From: Hydrogenophaga sp. SL48
GTDB lineage: Bacteria; Pseudomonadota; Gammaproteobacteria; Burkholderiales; Burkholderiaceae_C
Reading direction: 5' to 3'
DNA: 64,000 nt
Assembly: GCF_021729865.1 (NCBI RefSeq)
Contig: NZ_CP063400.1
Coordinates: 5,319,001-5,383,000, forward strand
Shown here: piece after piece, positions 20,272 to 29,442 of the stretch
How the letters are laid out: each line of letters opens with the position of its first letter
Numbering within the stretch: position 1 is the stretch's first letter
Translations under genes and position numbers: made by a program
The notes under the pieces: generated by a model
What the model saw: the letters and a program-made list of their open reading frames with translations, nothing else
Databases searched by the model: none
Told to the model about the DNA's origin: nothing

Positions 20272-22008
20272 TCAGGCCCGCGCGGTGTCCGCGGCGCGCA
20301 GCAGGCCCATCACCATCAGGCACTGCGCGGCGCCGTAGCTGCCGAGCACCCAGAGCGCCGACGCGGGCAGGGGGGTGACGAATCGGTTGATCGCCAGCAG
20401 CGTGTCGCTCACCATGAAACACAGGGCGCCGGCGGCGACCAGGCGCGAGGGGCCGTCGCGCCACACACTGGCGCGCCCCAGCGACTGCGAAGCCATCAGC
20501 GTGATCGCGAGCACATAGACCGCCACCGGCACCCGCAACCCGGGCGGCAGCCCGCCGGCCCACAGCAGCGCGTACACCATCGTCCCCAGCGCGCTCACGC
20601 CGGCCCAGACGCGGCGCTGGGGCAGCCAGGGCGCGTCCTGCCGGAAGCGCAGGGTGTAGGCGATGTGCGCCAGCAGAAAGGCCACCAGGCCGGGGATGAA
20701 CAGGCCCTCCAGCATCAGGGCCACGTCGCCCGCGAGCGACGCCAACAGCGCGGCCAGCAGCCAGGCGCTGCCCGGGGCGTCCGGCCGCGAGCGCTGGTGC
20801 GCCGCCACCAGGGCCAGTGCGATGCCCATGGTCAGCGGTTTGAACACCAGATGCAGCGTGGCCCAGCCCGTGGCCGCCGTGGCCGCAGAGAGCGCCGCGC
20901 ATTCGATCAGCAGCAACTCGCCCTGTGAGATGCGCCCCTGCAGCAGCGCGCCCAGCGCCCACAGGCCCGCGAGCAGCACACCGGCCCCGCTGGCGTTGTG
21001 CAGCAGCGGGCTGCTGTCGGCGTGCCAGAGGAAGAGCGCCACGCCGCCCAGCAACACCGCGAACTGCAGCGCGGCAAACACCTGCACGGCGCGCGCCACC
21101 GGCGGGTCGAAGCGCTGCACGGCGGCGATGTCGAAGGCCGCGACCGGGTGCTTCGCCGCCACGTCCGCCGCCCGCCAGCCCGGGGGATTGAGCCAGGTGC
21201 GCAGCTTGTCGCCCCAGCGCGTGGCGTGCCAGCTGTCGCGGGCGAGCGCCGCGTAGACCTCCAGGTTGGCCCAGACCGGGTCCCAGCTCTGCAACGGCTT
21301 GCGCGTGCCGTAGACGCAGGGCTCGCGCGGGTCTTCGGGTTCAAACGTGCCGAACAGGTGGTCCCACAGCATCAGGATGCCGCCGTAGTTCTTGTCCACG
21401 TAACGATCGTTCACGCCGTGGTGCACGCGGTGGTTGGAGGGCGAGGCGAACCAGCGGTCGAAGCGGCCCATCGAGCCGATCTGCTCGGTGTGGATCCAGA
21501 ACTGGTACAGCAGGTCGATCAGCCCGACCACGACGAACACCAGCGGCGGCACACCCGCCAGCGCCATCGGCAGGTAGAACACCCAGCCCAGCAGCGGGTA
21601 GCTCACCGGCTGGCGCAGCGCGGTGGACAGGTTGTAGTGCTGGCTCTGGTGGTGCACCACGTGCGCGGCCCAGAGCACGCCGACCCGGTGGCCCAGGCGG
21701 TGGTTCCAGTAATAGAGGAAGTCGTAGGCCAGCAGCGCCAGCAGCCAGCCCACCGGCGTGGTCCAGAAGCCCGAGTCGGGCCACAGGGCGGCGTGGGTGT
21801 ACACGGCGGTGTAGATGCCCAGGCGCAGCAGCAGGGCGAACACGGCAGCGACCTGGCTCAGCATGCCCAGGCCGATGCTGGACACCGCGTCGGACAGCCG
21901 GTAGGTGTTGCGGCCGCGGCGCAGGCCGACCGCGAACTCGATGGCGATGAGCAGGAGGAAGACCGGCGTGGCGAAGACGATGACCTGGCTGGGTGACATG
22001 CCGGCCAT
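20272..22008 (-). CDS. Fusion of fatty-acid-hydroxylase (AGMO-like) and TMEM86/YhhN lysoplasmalogenase domains
   Basis: A 578-residue polytopic membrane protein. The first half is a di-iron membrane hydroxylase of the sterol desaturase superfamily, with histidine clusters NHRLGH, HVVHHQSQH and NHRVHHG. It resembles alkylglycerol monooxygenase. From about residue 330 a run of eight or so helices (LLAALLASLAGDVALMLEGLFIPGLVAFLLAHIAY, SDTLLAINRF) matches the YhhN/TMEM86 lysoplasmalogenase family. Both families act on ether lipids, so ether- or plasmalogen-type lipid turnover is the natural inference. The stop is directly adjacent to the convergent rhomboid gene. Start ATG 22008 or 21999. Confidence 0.8.
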   Translation of the reverse strand: MAGMSPSQVIVFATPVFLLLIAIEFAVGLRRGRNTYRLSDAVSSIGLGMLSQVAAVFALLLRLGIYTAVYTHAALWPDSGFWTTPVGWLLALLAYDFLYYWNHRLGHRVGVLWAAHVVHHQSQHYNLSTALRQPVSYPLLGWVFYLPMALAGVPPLVFVVVGLIDLLYQFWIHTEQIGSMGRFDRWFASPSNHRVHHGVNDRYVDKNYGGILMLWDHLFGTFEPEDPREPCVYGTRKPLQSWDPVWANLEVYAALARDSWHATRWGDKLRTWLNPPGWRAADVAAKHPVAAFDIAAVQRFDPPVARAVQVFAALQFAVLLGGVALFLWHADSSPLLHNASGAGVLLAGLWALGALLQGRISQGELLLIECAALSAATAATGWATLHLVFKPLTMGIALALVAAHQRSRPDAPGSAWLLAALLASLAGDVALMLEGLFIPGLVAFLLAHIAYTLRFRQDAPWLPQRRVWAGVSALGTMVYALLWAGGLPPGLRVPVAVYVLAITLMASQSLGRASVWRDGPSRLVAAGALCFMVSDTLLAINRFVTPLPASALWVLGSYGAAQCLMVMGLLRAADTARA

Positions 22009-22166
22009 TCTGGTCGGCTCTGCTCGAAGGCGCCTCTGGCATCAACCCTGATTGGGCTGAGACGTTGTTCGGCTTGAATGGGGGACGCTGCCCGCTGGGC
22101 AAACCGCTTCAGGCGGTACTCCGTGCAATGTGGTCAGCGATGTGCTCTGGTTTTTGGGGGGGCGTG

Positions 22167-24066
22167 TCATGCGCTGCTTCTCACCGCCCGATACGCCTGC
22201 TGCGGATCGTTGGGTTCCTCGGGTCGTGTCATCACCAGGCGTCCGTCGCGCATGAGCGGGCGCAGGTAGTTCTGCCGCACCACCTCGGTGTTGCGGCGCA
22301 GCACCAGGGCGAGTTCGTCCACCGGCCACGCGCGTTGGCTGCACAGGGCCACCACCAAGTCTTGTATCTCCTGCGGCGGGTGGCGTTGGCCGATGGCGCC
22401 CAGACGGGCGGCCAGGGAGCCGGGCAGGTCGTCCAGCAAGGCGGTGCGGGCGGCGTCTTGCCCGTCGGAGCTCGGGGGGTTGCTAGATAAGGCCCCGGGG
22501 TTACTAGACAAGCCGCTGCTCTGGGGCTGCTGGGTGGCGGGGTTGCTAGACAAAGACACCTCTGCTCCGCTCGCTCCTGCGAGGGCGCCCAGACCCAGCC
22601 GCTCCGCGGGCACGTAATAGGTGGCCGAGCCCCGGCCTTTTTGCGCCAGCAGACCGGCGTCGCGCAGGCAGCGCAAGGCGGCGCTGGCGCTGAGAGTGTC
22701 CACCTTGTTCAGGGCGCGGTAGCTGGCGTTGTCAATGGCGCCAGCCTCGCGCACGACCACAAGGGCCTTGACTTCGTCGGGGCTGAGCTGGGCGTCTTTG
22801 AACCGGGCCAGCCAGGCCACGTCGTCGGCGCCCAGAAAGTGGTGGAAGAAGTACCGGGCCACAAACTGGTCGTTGCCGCGGTCGGACTCGAACAGCGGTG
22901 GCGTCAGGCCTGCCTGTTCCATGGTGTCGCGCATCACACGGATGCCGCTGCCCTTGGTTTCGGCAAAGCGGGTTTCGTGCAGCACGGCAGCGATTCGCGG
23001 GTTGCGCGGCTCGCTGCCGGGTTCGCCCAGGTGCTCGGGCGACTTGAGCGATAAGCCCGGGTTGCGGATTTCCAGCCGGTTGGCGTAGCGAGTTATCTGC
23101 ACCGGCTGTGGCTGTGGCTGCGGTAGCTGCGGTGCATGAGCGCGTTGACCAACGCTTCACGGATCACGCGTTGGGGGATCACTGGTTTGTCCTGGCGCTG
23201 CAGGTCGCCTTCTTTCAAGGCAAAGCCTTTGGGCAGGTCGTCGAGCACGGCGGCCTGGGCGCGGCGGATCAGGCGAAAGAGTGGGTCGCGCAGTTCGATG
23301 GTGTCGAAGCGGCGCTCGGGGTCGGGCACCCATTCGCGGCCGGGCACGCGGATGTAGTCCACCCGCGTCATGGGGAAGCAGCGGCGCAGCACCTGCGGTT
23401 GGCCAAATAGCATGACGCCGGCCACGGAGGGGCGCAGGGCGCCTTGTTCGTCTTTGCCGATGCATCCAAGCGAGCGCAGCAGTTCTTCGTCGGTCCAGCG
23501 CAGTTCTTCGGTGTCGGGGTTGGCTTCGGCGCGGGCCTGGCGGTAGTCGGCCAGGGCTTCGGGGGCGATGTCGTCCAGCGAGGTGTCGGGCACCAGACTG
23601 GCGTCGAAACTTTCGCGCTGACGGCCTTGGTAGAACACGGCCAGGTCGTCGTCGGTGCAGTGCTGGTCCACGCTGCCGACGCGGCGCAGTGCGCCTTTGG
23701 GGAGGCCCTGGGCTTTGAAAAAGATGGGCTTGTCTTGCGGTTGCGCCTCGGGCACAAAGGCCACCACCACGGCCTGGCCGTTCACCTGCTCGGTGCTCAG
23801 CTCGATGCGCACCGGCTGGTTGAAGGTCTCGCGGCACTGGGTGGCGAGGTCGGCGCAGAGCTTGTCGGGCTGTGGCACGCCCTCCACCTGGTAGCTGGGG
23901 AACAGGGCACGCCCAGCAGCAACCAGCCGCCGCCCAGGCCGGGCTCGTTGGCAAAGGCGCACACCGTTTCCAGCAGCGACTTGCCGGCCTCGCTGGCGCG
24001 CTTGGCCTCGATGCGCTCGGTTTCGTCGAGCAGGTTCAGGTTTTGCAGCAGTTCCAGCGCGGTCAT
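22167..24066 (-). pseudogene. AlbA_2/AAA-4 family putative DNA-binding regulator, broken by two frameshifts
   Basis: The pieces add up to one protein of roughly 630 residues. The start at 24066 gives MTALELLQNLNLLDETERIEAKRASEAGKSLLETV, the AlbA_2 N-terminus, up to WLLLGV. The reading frame then changes near 23905-23910, where a few residues are missing, and continues ALFPSYQVEGVPQPDKL through VIREALVNALMHRSYR. It changes again near 23104-23121, inside a triplicated GGCTGT-like hexamer, into QITRYANRLEIRNPG (HATPase_c_4 part) and winged-helix regions to the stop at 22167. The first break looks like a real deletion; the second may be slippage. Sequencing error is not excluded. Confidence 0.75.
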
Positions 24067-24206
24067 TGGACGCTCGCTTCGGCGGTGACCTCGCTCAGCA
24101 ACCGCAGGATTTCGGCCTCGGCCTTTGTCAGGTTGGCGTCGATCTTGGCCTGCGGGCGCGGCGGGGTGATCCAGATGAAGCAGGACAGGTGGTGGGATTT
24201 GCTCAT
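24063..24206 (-). CDS. Small hypothetical protein (47 residues)
   Basis: An open frame from ATG 24206 to a TGA overlapping the ATG of the AlbA_2 gene (ATGA). It encodes a 47-residue protein beginning MSKSHHLSCFIWITPPRP and ending in a helical, acidic EAEILRLLSEVTAEASVQ. The four-base overlap suggests co-translation with the downstream gene. No family recognised; it could be the remnant C-terminus of a lost upstream gene of a restriction-type cluster, but nothing proves this. Confidence 0.5.
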   Translation of the reverse strand: MSKSHHLSCFIWITPPRPQAKIDANLTKAEAEILRLLSEVTAEASVQ

Positions 24207-24329
24207 GGAGGCTAGTTGCGGAGCGTTTCTCGCATGTCTATCGCGGGTCAGCTGGCAGTTTAATCCGCCCGATTTCGGGTAATTGAGTTGTTCCGAGCAA
24301 CTGGATGAACGCCGTGGGGACCTTCAAAC

Positions 24330-25496
24330 TCAGGCCAACGCACCCCGCGTGTCGATGGTGATCAGGCGCTCGACATGGCCCTGTGTGAGACCCCCACGCA
24401 CGCCGACAAAAAAGTCGTGCAGGTTGACCGTGGGGTCGCAGTGGCCGGGGATCAGCCAGACCGTGTCGCCCAGCGCGGGCAGCGGGGCGCCGGGGGCGGC
24501 GGCGCGGAGCACCCCGTGTTCGTCGCCGCCGTTGGCGAACACCAGGCCGGCGGGGTGGGCGACCCGTGGCAGGCCGCTGTCGATGGCGTGGCTCTTGTGG
24601 CCGGCGTCGCAGACCGCGTGGTCCGCGCTGCGGCTCATGACCTGCGACTTGACGAACAGCGCGTGCTCGAACACCGGCGAGGCCGCGTCTCGTTCGTTGG
24701 TCGCGTAGTCGGCGTCCATGAACAGGTAGGAGCCGGCCTGCAGCTCGCCCCAGAGCCCGCTGGCGGCCTCGTTCACCAGGCTGCCGGTGCCCGCGCCCGT
24801 GACCAGCGGGGCATGGAGGCCGTGCTGGCGCAGCGCGTCGAGTGTCAGGCGCACGGCCTGGGCCGAGGCGGCGATGGCATCGGCGCGCTCGGCCGCGCCG
24901 CGGCGGTGTTGGGCACCGCCGTGGTAGGCCTGCAGGCCGGCCCAGCGCATCGCAGGGTGCTGGTGGATGAGGCGCACGAGCGCGAGCGCGGCTTCGCCCG
25001 GCGGGACACCGCAGCGGCCCTGGCCGACGTCGATCTCGACGAACACGTCGATGGCCGCCGCTTCATGCACACCCGCCGCCTGCAGCGCCGCCGCGAGCCG
25101 GTCAATGCCCTCGGCGCTGTCCACCGCGAGGGCGAAACGGGCCGCGCGGTCGCGCACCGCCCCCGCCAGCCGCTCAAGCTTGTGCGCTGCGATCACTTCG
25201 TTGCTGATGTAGATGTTGCCCACGCCCGCTGCCGCGAGCCGCAGCGCCTCGTCGGTCTTCTGCACGCAGACGCCGACCGCGCCCTGCGCCATTTGCAGCC
25301 GGGACAGCTCGGCGCTCTTGTGCATCTTGGCGTGGGGCCGCAGGCGCAGCCCGCGCTCGCGCGCGAACGTGGCCATGCGCGCGAGGTTGCGCTCCATGGC
25401 ATCGAGGTCGATGACCAGCGAGGGCGTGTCGATGGCGTCCACACCCTGGCCGACCCAGGCCTGCGCACGCTGCCAGGTGTCAGGTGGTGCTTTCAT
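24330..25496 (-). CDS. DSD1-family PLP enzyme (D-threonine / 3-hydroxy-D-aspartate aldolase type)
   Basis: A fold-type III PLP enzyme of 388 residues. The alanine-racemase-like barrel begins DTPSLVIDLDAMERNLARM; the PLP lysine is Lys57 in RPHAKMHKS. The C-terminal metal site is visible as IPGHCDPTVNLHDFFVGVRGG. This combination fits D-threonine aldolase and 3-hydroxy-D-aspartate aldolase (BhcC); D-serine dehydratases of this family also carry the metal-binding HxC. No beta-hydroxyaspartate-cycle genes are nearby, so the substrate is uncertain. Its start overlaps the end of the phosphatase gene by 17 bases, so they are probably co-transcribed. Confidence 0.85.
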   Translation of the reverse strand: MKAPPDTWQRAQAWVGQGVDAIDTPSLVIDLDAMERNLARMATFARERGLRLRPHAKMHKSAELSRLQMAQGAVGVCVQKTDEALRLAAAGVGNIYISNEVIAAHKLERLAGAVRDRAARFALAVDSAEGIDRLAAALQAAGVHEAAAIDVFVEIDVGQGRCGVPPGEAALALVRLIHQHPAMRWAGLQAYHGGAQHRRGAAERADAIAASAQAVRLTLDALRQHGLHAPLVTGAGTGSLVNEAASGLWGELQAGSYLFMDADYATNERDAASPVFEHALFVKSQVMSRSADHAVCDAGHKSHAIDSGLPRVAHPAGLVFANGGDEHGVLRAAAPGAPLPALGDTVWLIPGHCDPTVNLHDFFVGVRGGLTQGHVERLITIDTRGALA

Positions 25497-26118
25497 CGAG
25501 CGAAGCGTCTTGCAGGTGCGAGGTGTCGGCCCAGCCCACCAGGCTCAGGCCCTCGGGCGACCACAGCAGGCGGTTGACGGCCGTGTTGGTCATGACCCAG
25601 CTGCGCGGGGCCTGCAGGTCGAGCCGGGTGGCGGCGCGGTAGAGGATGTCAAGCACGCCGCCGTGCGCGACCATCATCACCTGCTCGCCGGGGTGGCGCG
25701 CGGCCAGTTCTTCCACCGTGGCGATCACGCGCTCGCGCAACTGCAGCAGCGACTCGCCGCCCGCGGGCACGAAGTCGGGCACGCGCTTGCGCCAGGACAG
25801 CGCGTCCTCGGGCCAGCGGGCTTCCAGGTCGGCCCAGGTCTGGCCTTCAAAACGACCGAAGGCGCGCTCACGCAGGCCGGTGTGGGTGGCCACGGTCTGG
25901 CCGCGCGCGCGGGCGACCGCCTGTGCGGTCTCCAGGGCGCGGCTCAGGTCGCTGGCGTAGAAGGCGGCGATGGGTTCGTCGCGCAGCGACTGCGCGAGCA
26001 GCTCGGCCTGGCGGCGACCGCGCCCGTTGAGCCCGATGTCGGTGTGGCCCTGTATGCGGGTGTCGCGGTTCCATTCGGTTTCGCCGTGGCGCACGGCGAG
26101 GATGCGGGTGACTTGCAA
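25480..26118 (-). CDS. Histidine phosphatase family protein (GpmB/CobC-like)
   Basis: Has the catalytic RHG motif at the N-terminus (ILAVRHGETEWNRDTRIQGHTDIGLN), the second Arg in YASDLSRALETAQ, the acid Glu in LRERAFGRFEGQTW, and the second His in MMVAHGGVLDILY. The protein has 212 residues when started at the TTG at 26118, two codons before VTRILAV, which fits the family length. An upstream ATG adds 44 residues without similarity. The family contains phosphoglycerate mutases and small-molecule phosphatases; the substrate here is unknown. It is divergent from the hybrid kinase. Confidence 0.85.
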   Translation of the reverse strand: MQVTRILAVRHGETEWNRDTRIQGHTDIGLNGRGRRQAELLAQSLRDEPIAAFYASDLSRALETAQAVARARGQTVATHTGLRERAFGRFEGQTWADLEARWPEDALSWRKRVPDFVPAGGESLLQLRERVIATVEELAARHPGEQVMMVAHGGVLDILYRAATRLDLQAPRSWVMTNTAVNRLLWSPEGLSLVGWADTSHLQDASLDESTT

Positions 26119-26228
26119 GGGGGAACCTGTCAAAAGCGGCGGAATTGGCCTGCACTTTAGCTGTTCACCCGGGGTCTGACCACCCGACAGCGTGGGCGCT
26201 GGCGGGTTGTTTCGCCCAGAATACGGGC

Positions 26229-28592
26229 ATGTCCTCATCCGCACCGGCACCGGCGCCGGATTTTTCCTCGCTGTTCCAGTTCCTGCCCATCGGTGCCTAC
26301 CGCAGCTCGGCGGCGGGCGAGATGCTGCGGGCCAACCCGGCGCTGGTGCGCATCAACGGCTATGAAGACGAACGCTCCATGCTGATCGATGTGAACCGGG
26401 CCCACAGCGACTGGTATGCGACGCCGGGGCAGCGTGCGCGTTTTCAAGCGCTGCTGGCGCGCGACGGGTACGTGCGCGGCCTGGTCTCGGAGGTGGTGCG
26501 CCACACCGACGGGGGGCACCTGTGGATCAATGAAAACGCCCACACCGTGCGTGACGCGGCGGGCGCGGTGCTCTACTACGAAGGCACCGTGGAGGACATC
26601 ACCGAGCGGGTTCGGGCGCAGGAGGCGCTTGCCCGCAGCGAAGAACGCCTTCGCCTGCTGACCACCCAGATTCCCGGCATGGTGTTCGTGGTGCAGGTGC
26701 CCGACGAGGGCGATCCGGTGTACCGCTTCGTCAGCGCCGGGGTACAGCAGATTTACGGGCTCACGCCGGAAGACGTGCTGCGCGATGCGAACGTGCTCTC
26801 GCGCTACCGCCACCCCGACGACGCGCCCCGGTTTGCCGAACACATCCGGCGCATCCATGCGGGTCTGCCGGACATCGGCTTCGAGTACCGCATCGTCCTG
26901 CCCGACGGCACCGAGCGCTGGCTGTACCGGCGCTCGGACACGGTGGCGCACGAGGACGGGGGGCAGGTGCGGGTGGGGTTGCTGCTCGACATCACCGACC
27001 GCAAGCGGGCCGAGATCGCGCTGCACGAGAGCGAGGCGCTGTGGAAGCTGGCGCTGGACAGCGCGGGCGACGGGGTGTGGGACTGGAACATCGTCACCGG
27101 AGCGGAGTACGTGTCGCCGCGCATCAAGGCGATGTACGGGTACACGGACGGCGAGCTGCTCCAGGACTCGAACGAGCTGGATGAGCGAACCCATCCCGAC
27201 GACGTGCCTCAGATGCAGGCCGACCGCGCCGCCCACTTTGACGGACGCATGCCGGTCTACCGCAACGAGCACCGCATCCGGTGCAAGGACGGCAGCTGGA
27301 AGTGGGTGCTGTCGCGTGGCATGGTGATCGCCCGCGACGACCAGGGCCGACCGCTGCGCATGGTGGGCACGCACACCGACATCTCCGAGCTCAAGGCCGC
27401 CGAGGCCCACCAGCGTGCGCTGGAGACGCAGCTGCGCGAATCGCAGAAGATGGAAGCCATCGGCACGCTGGCCGGTGGCGTGGCGCACGATTTCAACAAC
27501 CTGCTGGCCGCCATCCTGGGCAACCTGGCGCTCGCGCGAGAAGACGTGGGGCCCGACCACCTGGCGCAGGAAAGCCTGACCGAGATCGGCCGCGCCGCGA
27601 TCCGTGCGCGCCAGCTGGTGCAGCAGATCCTGGCGTTCAGCCGGCGCCAGACGCAGGAGCTGCAACGCCAGCCGCTGCTGCCGCTGGTGGAAGACGCCCT
27701 GCGCCTGCTGCGTTCGCTGCTGCCGGCGGGCGTGCGCCTGAACACGCGCCTGGGCGCCGCGGCGATGCCGGTGCTGGCCGACGCCACGCAGATCCAGCAG
27801 GTGCTCATGAACCTGTGCACCAACGCCTGGCAGGCCATGGGGGCGCAGCCGGGCGACATCACCGTGGCTTTGCGCGAAACCCCGGTGGACGCGTCGCTGG
27901 CCCTGAAGCTGGGCGGCATCGACCCGGGGGCTTACGTGTGCCTCAGCGTGGCCGACAACGGCCCGGGCATGGGCGCCGACACGCAGCGCCGCATCTTCGA
28001 GCCCTTTTTCACCACCAAGGCGCCGGGCAGCGGCACCGGGCTCGGCCTGTCGGTGGTGCACGGCATCGTCAAGGCACACCGGGGTGCGATCGCGGTGCAC
28101 AGCATGCCGGGTGAGGGCGCGCGCTTCGACGTGTACCTGCCACTGGCCTCGAACGCGGCCACGGCCGAAGCGCCGTCCGGGCAGGTGCCCGGCCCGGCCC
28201 CGGCCCCGGCCCCAGCCGCCGCGGGGCGCCACATCGTGTATGTGGACGACTACGAGGCGCTGGTGTTCCTGGCGGGACGCCTGCTGCGCAAGCACGGCTA
28301 CCGCGTGACCACCTTCGTGTCGGGCGAAGAAGCGCTGGACTGGTTTCGCCGTTCGCAGGAGCCCGTCGACCTGCTGGTGACCGACCAGAACATGCCGGGC
28401 ATGAGCGGTGTCGAGCTGGTGCGCGCGGTGCGCGAACTGCGTCCTTCGCAGCGCATGGCCATCGTGTCGGGCCATGTGAACGAGCAGCTGGTGAACGAGG
28501 CCCAGGCGGTGGGCGTGAGCGATGTGCTGGGCAAGCAGGACAGCATGGACGCGCTGGCCGAGTCGGTGCGGCAGCTGCTCGACCCGGGGTAG
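26229..28592 (+). CDS. Hybrid sensor histidine kinase, three PAS domains plus C-terminal receiver
   Basis: 787 residues with no membrane segment. PAS/PAC repeats lie at about 15-130, 137-255 and 260-385, each ending in a PAC signature (YYEGTVEDITERV, VGLLLDITDRKRAE, VGTHTDISELKAAE). The HisKA phospho-acceptor is His420 in LAGGVAHDFNNLLA; HATPase_c follows (NLCTNAWQAMG, DNGPGMG, GTGLGLSVVHG). An Ala/Pro linker leads to a receiver with Asp719 (LLVTDQNMPGMSG). It senses an unknown cytosolic signal. No partner regulator is adjacent, so it may phosphorylate a distant protein. Start ATG 26229; longer readings lack PAS similarity. Confidence 0.92.
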   Translation: MSSSAPAPAPDFSSLFQFLPIGAYRSSAAGEMLRANPALVRINGYEDERSMLIDVNRAHSDWYATPGQRARFQALLARDGYVRGLVSEVVRHTDGGHLWINENAHTVRDAAGAVLYYEGTVEDITERVRAQEALARSEERLRLLTTQIPGMVFVVQVPDEGDPVYRFVSAGVQQIYGLTPEDVLRDANVLSRYRHPDDAPRFAEHIRRIHAGLPDIGFEYRIVLPDGTERWLYRRSDTVAHEDGGQVRVGLLLDITDRKRAEIALHESEALWKLALDSAGDGVWDWNIVTGAEYVSPRIKAMYGYTDGELLQDSNELDERTHPDDVPQMQADRAAHFDGRMPVYRNEHRIRCKDGSWKWVLSRGMVIARDDQGRPLRMVGTHTDISELKAAEAHQRALETQLRESQKMEAIGTLAGGVAHDFNNLLAAILGNLALAREDVGPDHLAQESLTEIGRAAIRARQLVQQILAFSRRQTQELQRQPLLPLVEDALRLLRSLLPAGVRLNTRLGAAAMPVLADATQIQQVLMNLCTNAWQAMGAQPGDITVALRETPVDASLALKLGGIDPGAYVCLSVADNGPGMGADTQRRIFEPFFTTKAPGSGTGLGLSVVHGIVKAHRGAIAVHSMPGEGARFDVYLPLASNAATAEAPSGQVPGPAPAPAPAAAGRHIVYVDDYEALVFLAGRLLRKHGYRVTTFVSGEEALDWFRRSQEPVDLLVTDQNMPGMSGVELVRAVRELRPSQRMAIVSGHVNEQLVNEAQAVGVSDVLGKQDSMDALAESVRQLLDPG

Positions 28593-28595
28593 GTC

Positions 28596-28690
28596 GCCCC
28601 CACGCTCCGCCGCTGCGCGGGTCGCTGCCCCCCGAGGGGGCTGTTTCGCCTTGGGGCGGCCCTGCGGCGAAACGAGGCGCCCCCAGCCGC
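28596..28690. repeat. GC-rich palindromic intergenic repeat, copy 6
   Basis: Lies between the convergent kinase and DUF4136 genes. Its CCACGCTCCGCCGCTGCGCG, CCCCCCGAGGGGG and CGCCTTGGGGCGGC segments are the reverse complement of copy 10 at 58260. A bidirectional terminator role is plausible. Confidence 0.75.
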
Positions 28691-28706
28691 TGCCGCTGCG
28701 CCCGTT

Positions 28707-29390
28707 TCAGCGGGGCAGGTCCACGATCACCTCGCGCACACCCGCCGGCGGCAGGGGGAAGTCGCGCAACGCGGCGCTGATCATGGCGCGCCAGAGCGCG
28801 GGTGAGTCGTTCCAGCGGCTGTCGTGGGCGGCGCGGGTTTCGTAGACCACCCGTCCGCTGTTGGCGTCGCGCACCACGATCGACACCTTGCGTTCGTAGT
28901 ACGGCAGGTCGTGGTACGGAAACATCGGGCCCCAGACCAGCTGGCCGCCGAAGCGCGCGCCTTGTCCACCCACGCCAAAACCAAACATGGGCCAGAAGTG
29001 GGGCGACGGATCGTCCCAGGGGGAACGAACCTGGCGTTGACCGCTGGCGCTGACCTGCACCGTCCAGGGCGATGGGGCGTTGCCGTCCACCGCCGTCCAG
29101 CCCAGGGGGGCGAGCACGTCGCGAGCGAGCGATTCGAGGGTGGTTTGCCGGGCGGCCGCCGAACCGCCGCCTTCGCGCTGCGAGGGCAGGCGCTCGAAGC
29201 GGTAGGTCTGGGGCGCCTGGGGCAGGGCCGCCGGCGCGGTGGCTGCGGTGCCCGTTTCGGTCCAGCGCGCAAAACTCTCGACCTGGCTGTCCACCCGGTA
29301 GGTGCTCGCGCAGCCGCCGAGCAGCAAGGCCGCGAGCGTGGCGGTGGTGGTCCAGCGGCGTGGCATCAAGGAGGGGGTGTCGGTGTGCAT
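28707..29390 (-). CDS. DUF4136-type lipoprotein
   Basis: A 227-residue exported protein. The N-terminus has a hydrophobic stretch with lipobox (TLAALLLGGCAS), so it should be acylated at Cys. The mature part resembles DUF4136 proteins: YRVDSQVESFARW near the start, then YYERKVSIVVRDANSGRVVYETRA and a C-terminal ALRDFPLPPAGVREVIVDLP. The function of the family is unknown; members sit in the outer membrane of Gram-negatives. GGAGA lies seven bases before the ATG at 29390. It follows ttcA by 52 bases on the same strand and may be transcribed with it. Confidence 0.8.
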   Translation of the reverse strand: MHTDTPSLMPRRWTTTATLAALLLGGCASTYRVDSQVESFARWTETGTAATAPAALPQAPQTYRFERLPSQREGGGSAAARQTTLESLARDVLAPLGWTAVDGNAPSPWTVQVSASGQRQVRSPWDDPSPHFWPMFGFGVGGQGARFGGQLVWGPMFPYHDLPYYERKVSIVVRDANSGRVVYETRAAHDSRWNDSPALWRAMISAALRDFPLPPAGVREVIVDLPR

Positions 29391-29442
29391 CGCGGATTCT
29401 CCAGCGGGATGGCCCGCCCCTGGGTGGAATGGGCGACGGGCC

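Noticed and set aside
26235..28475. A 746-codon minus-strand frame
   Set aside because: It is antisense to the hybrid kinase, whose PAS, HisKA, HATPase and receiver motifs are all present on the plus strand.
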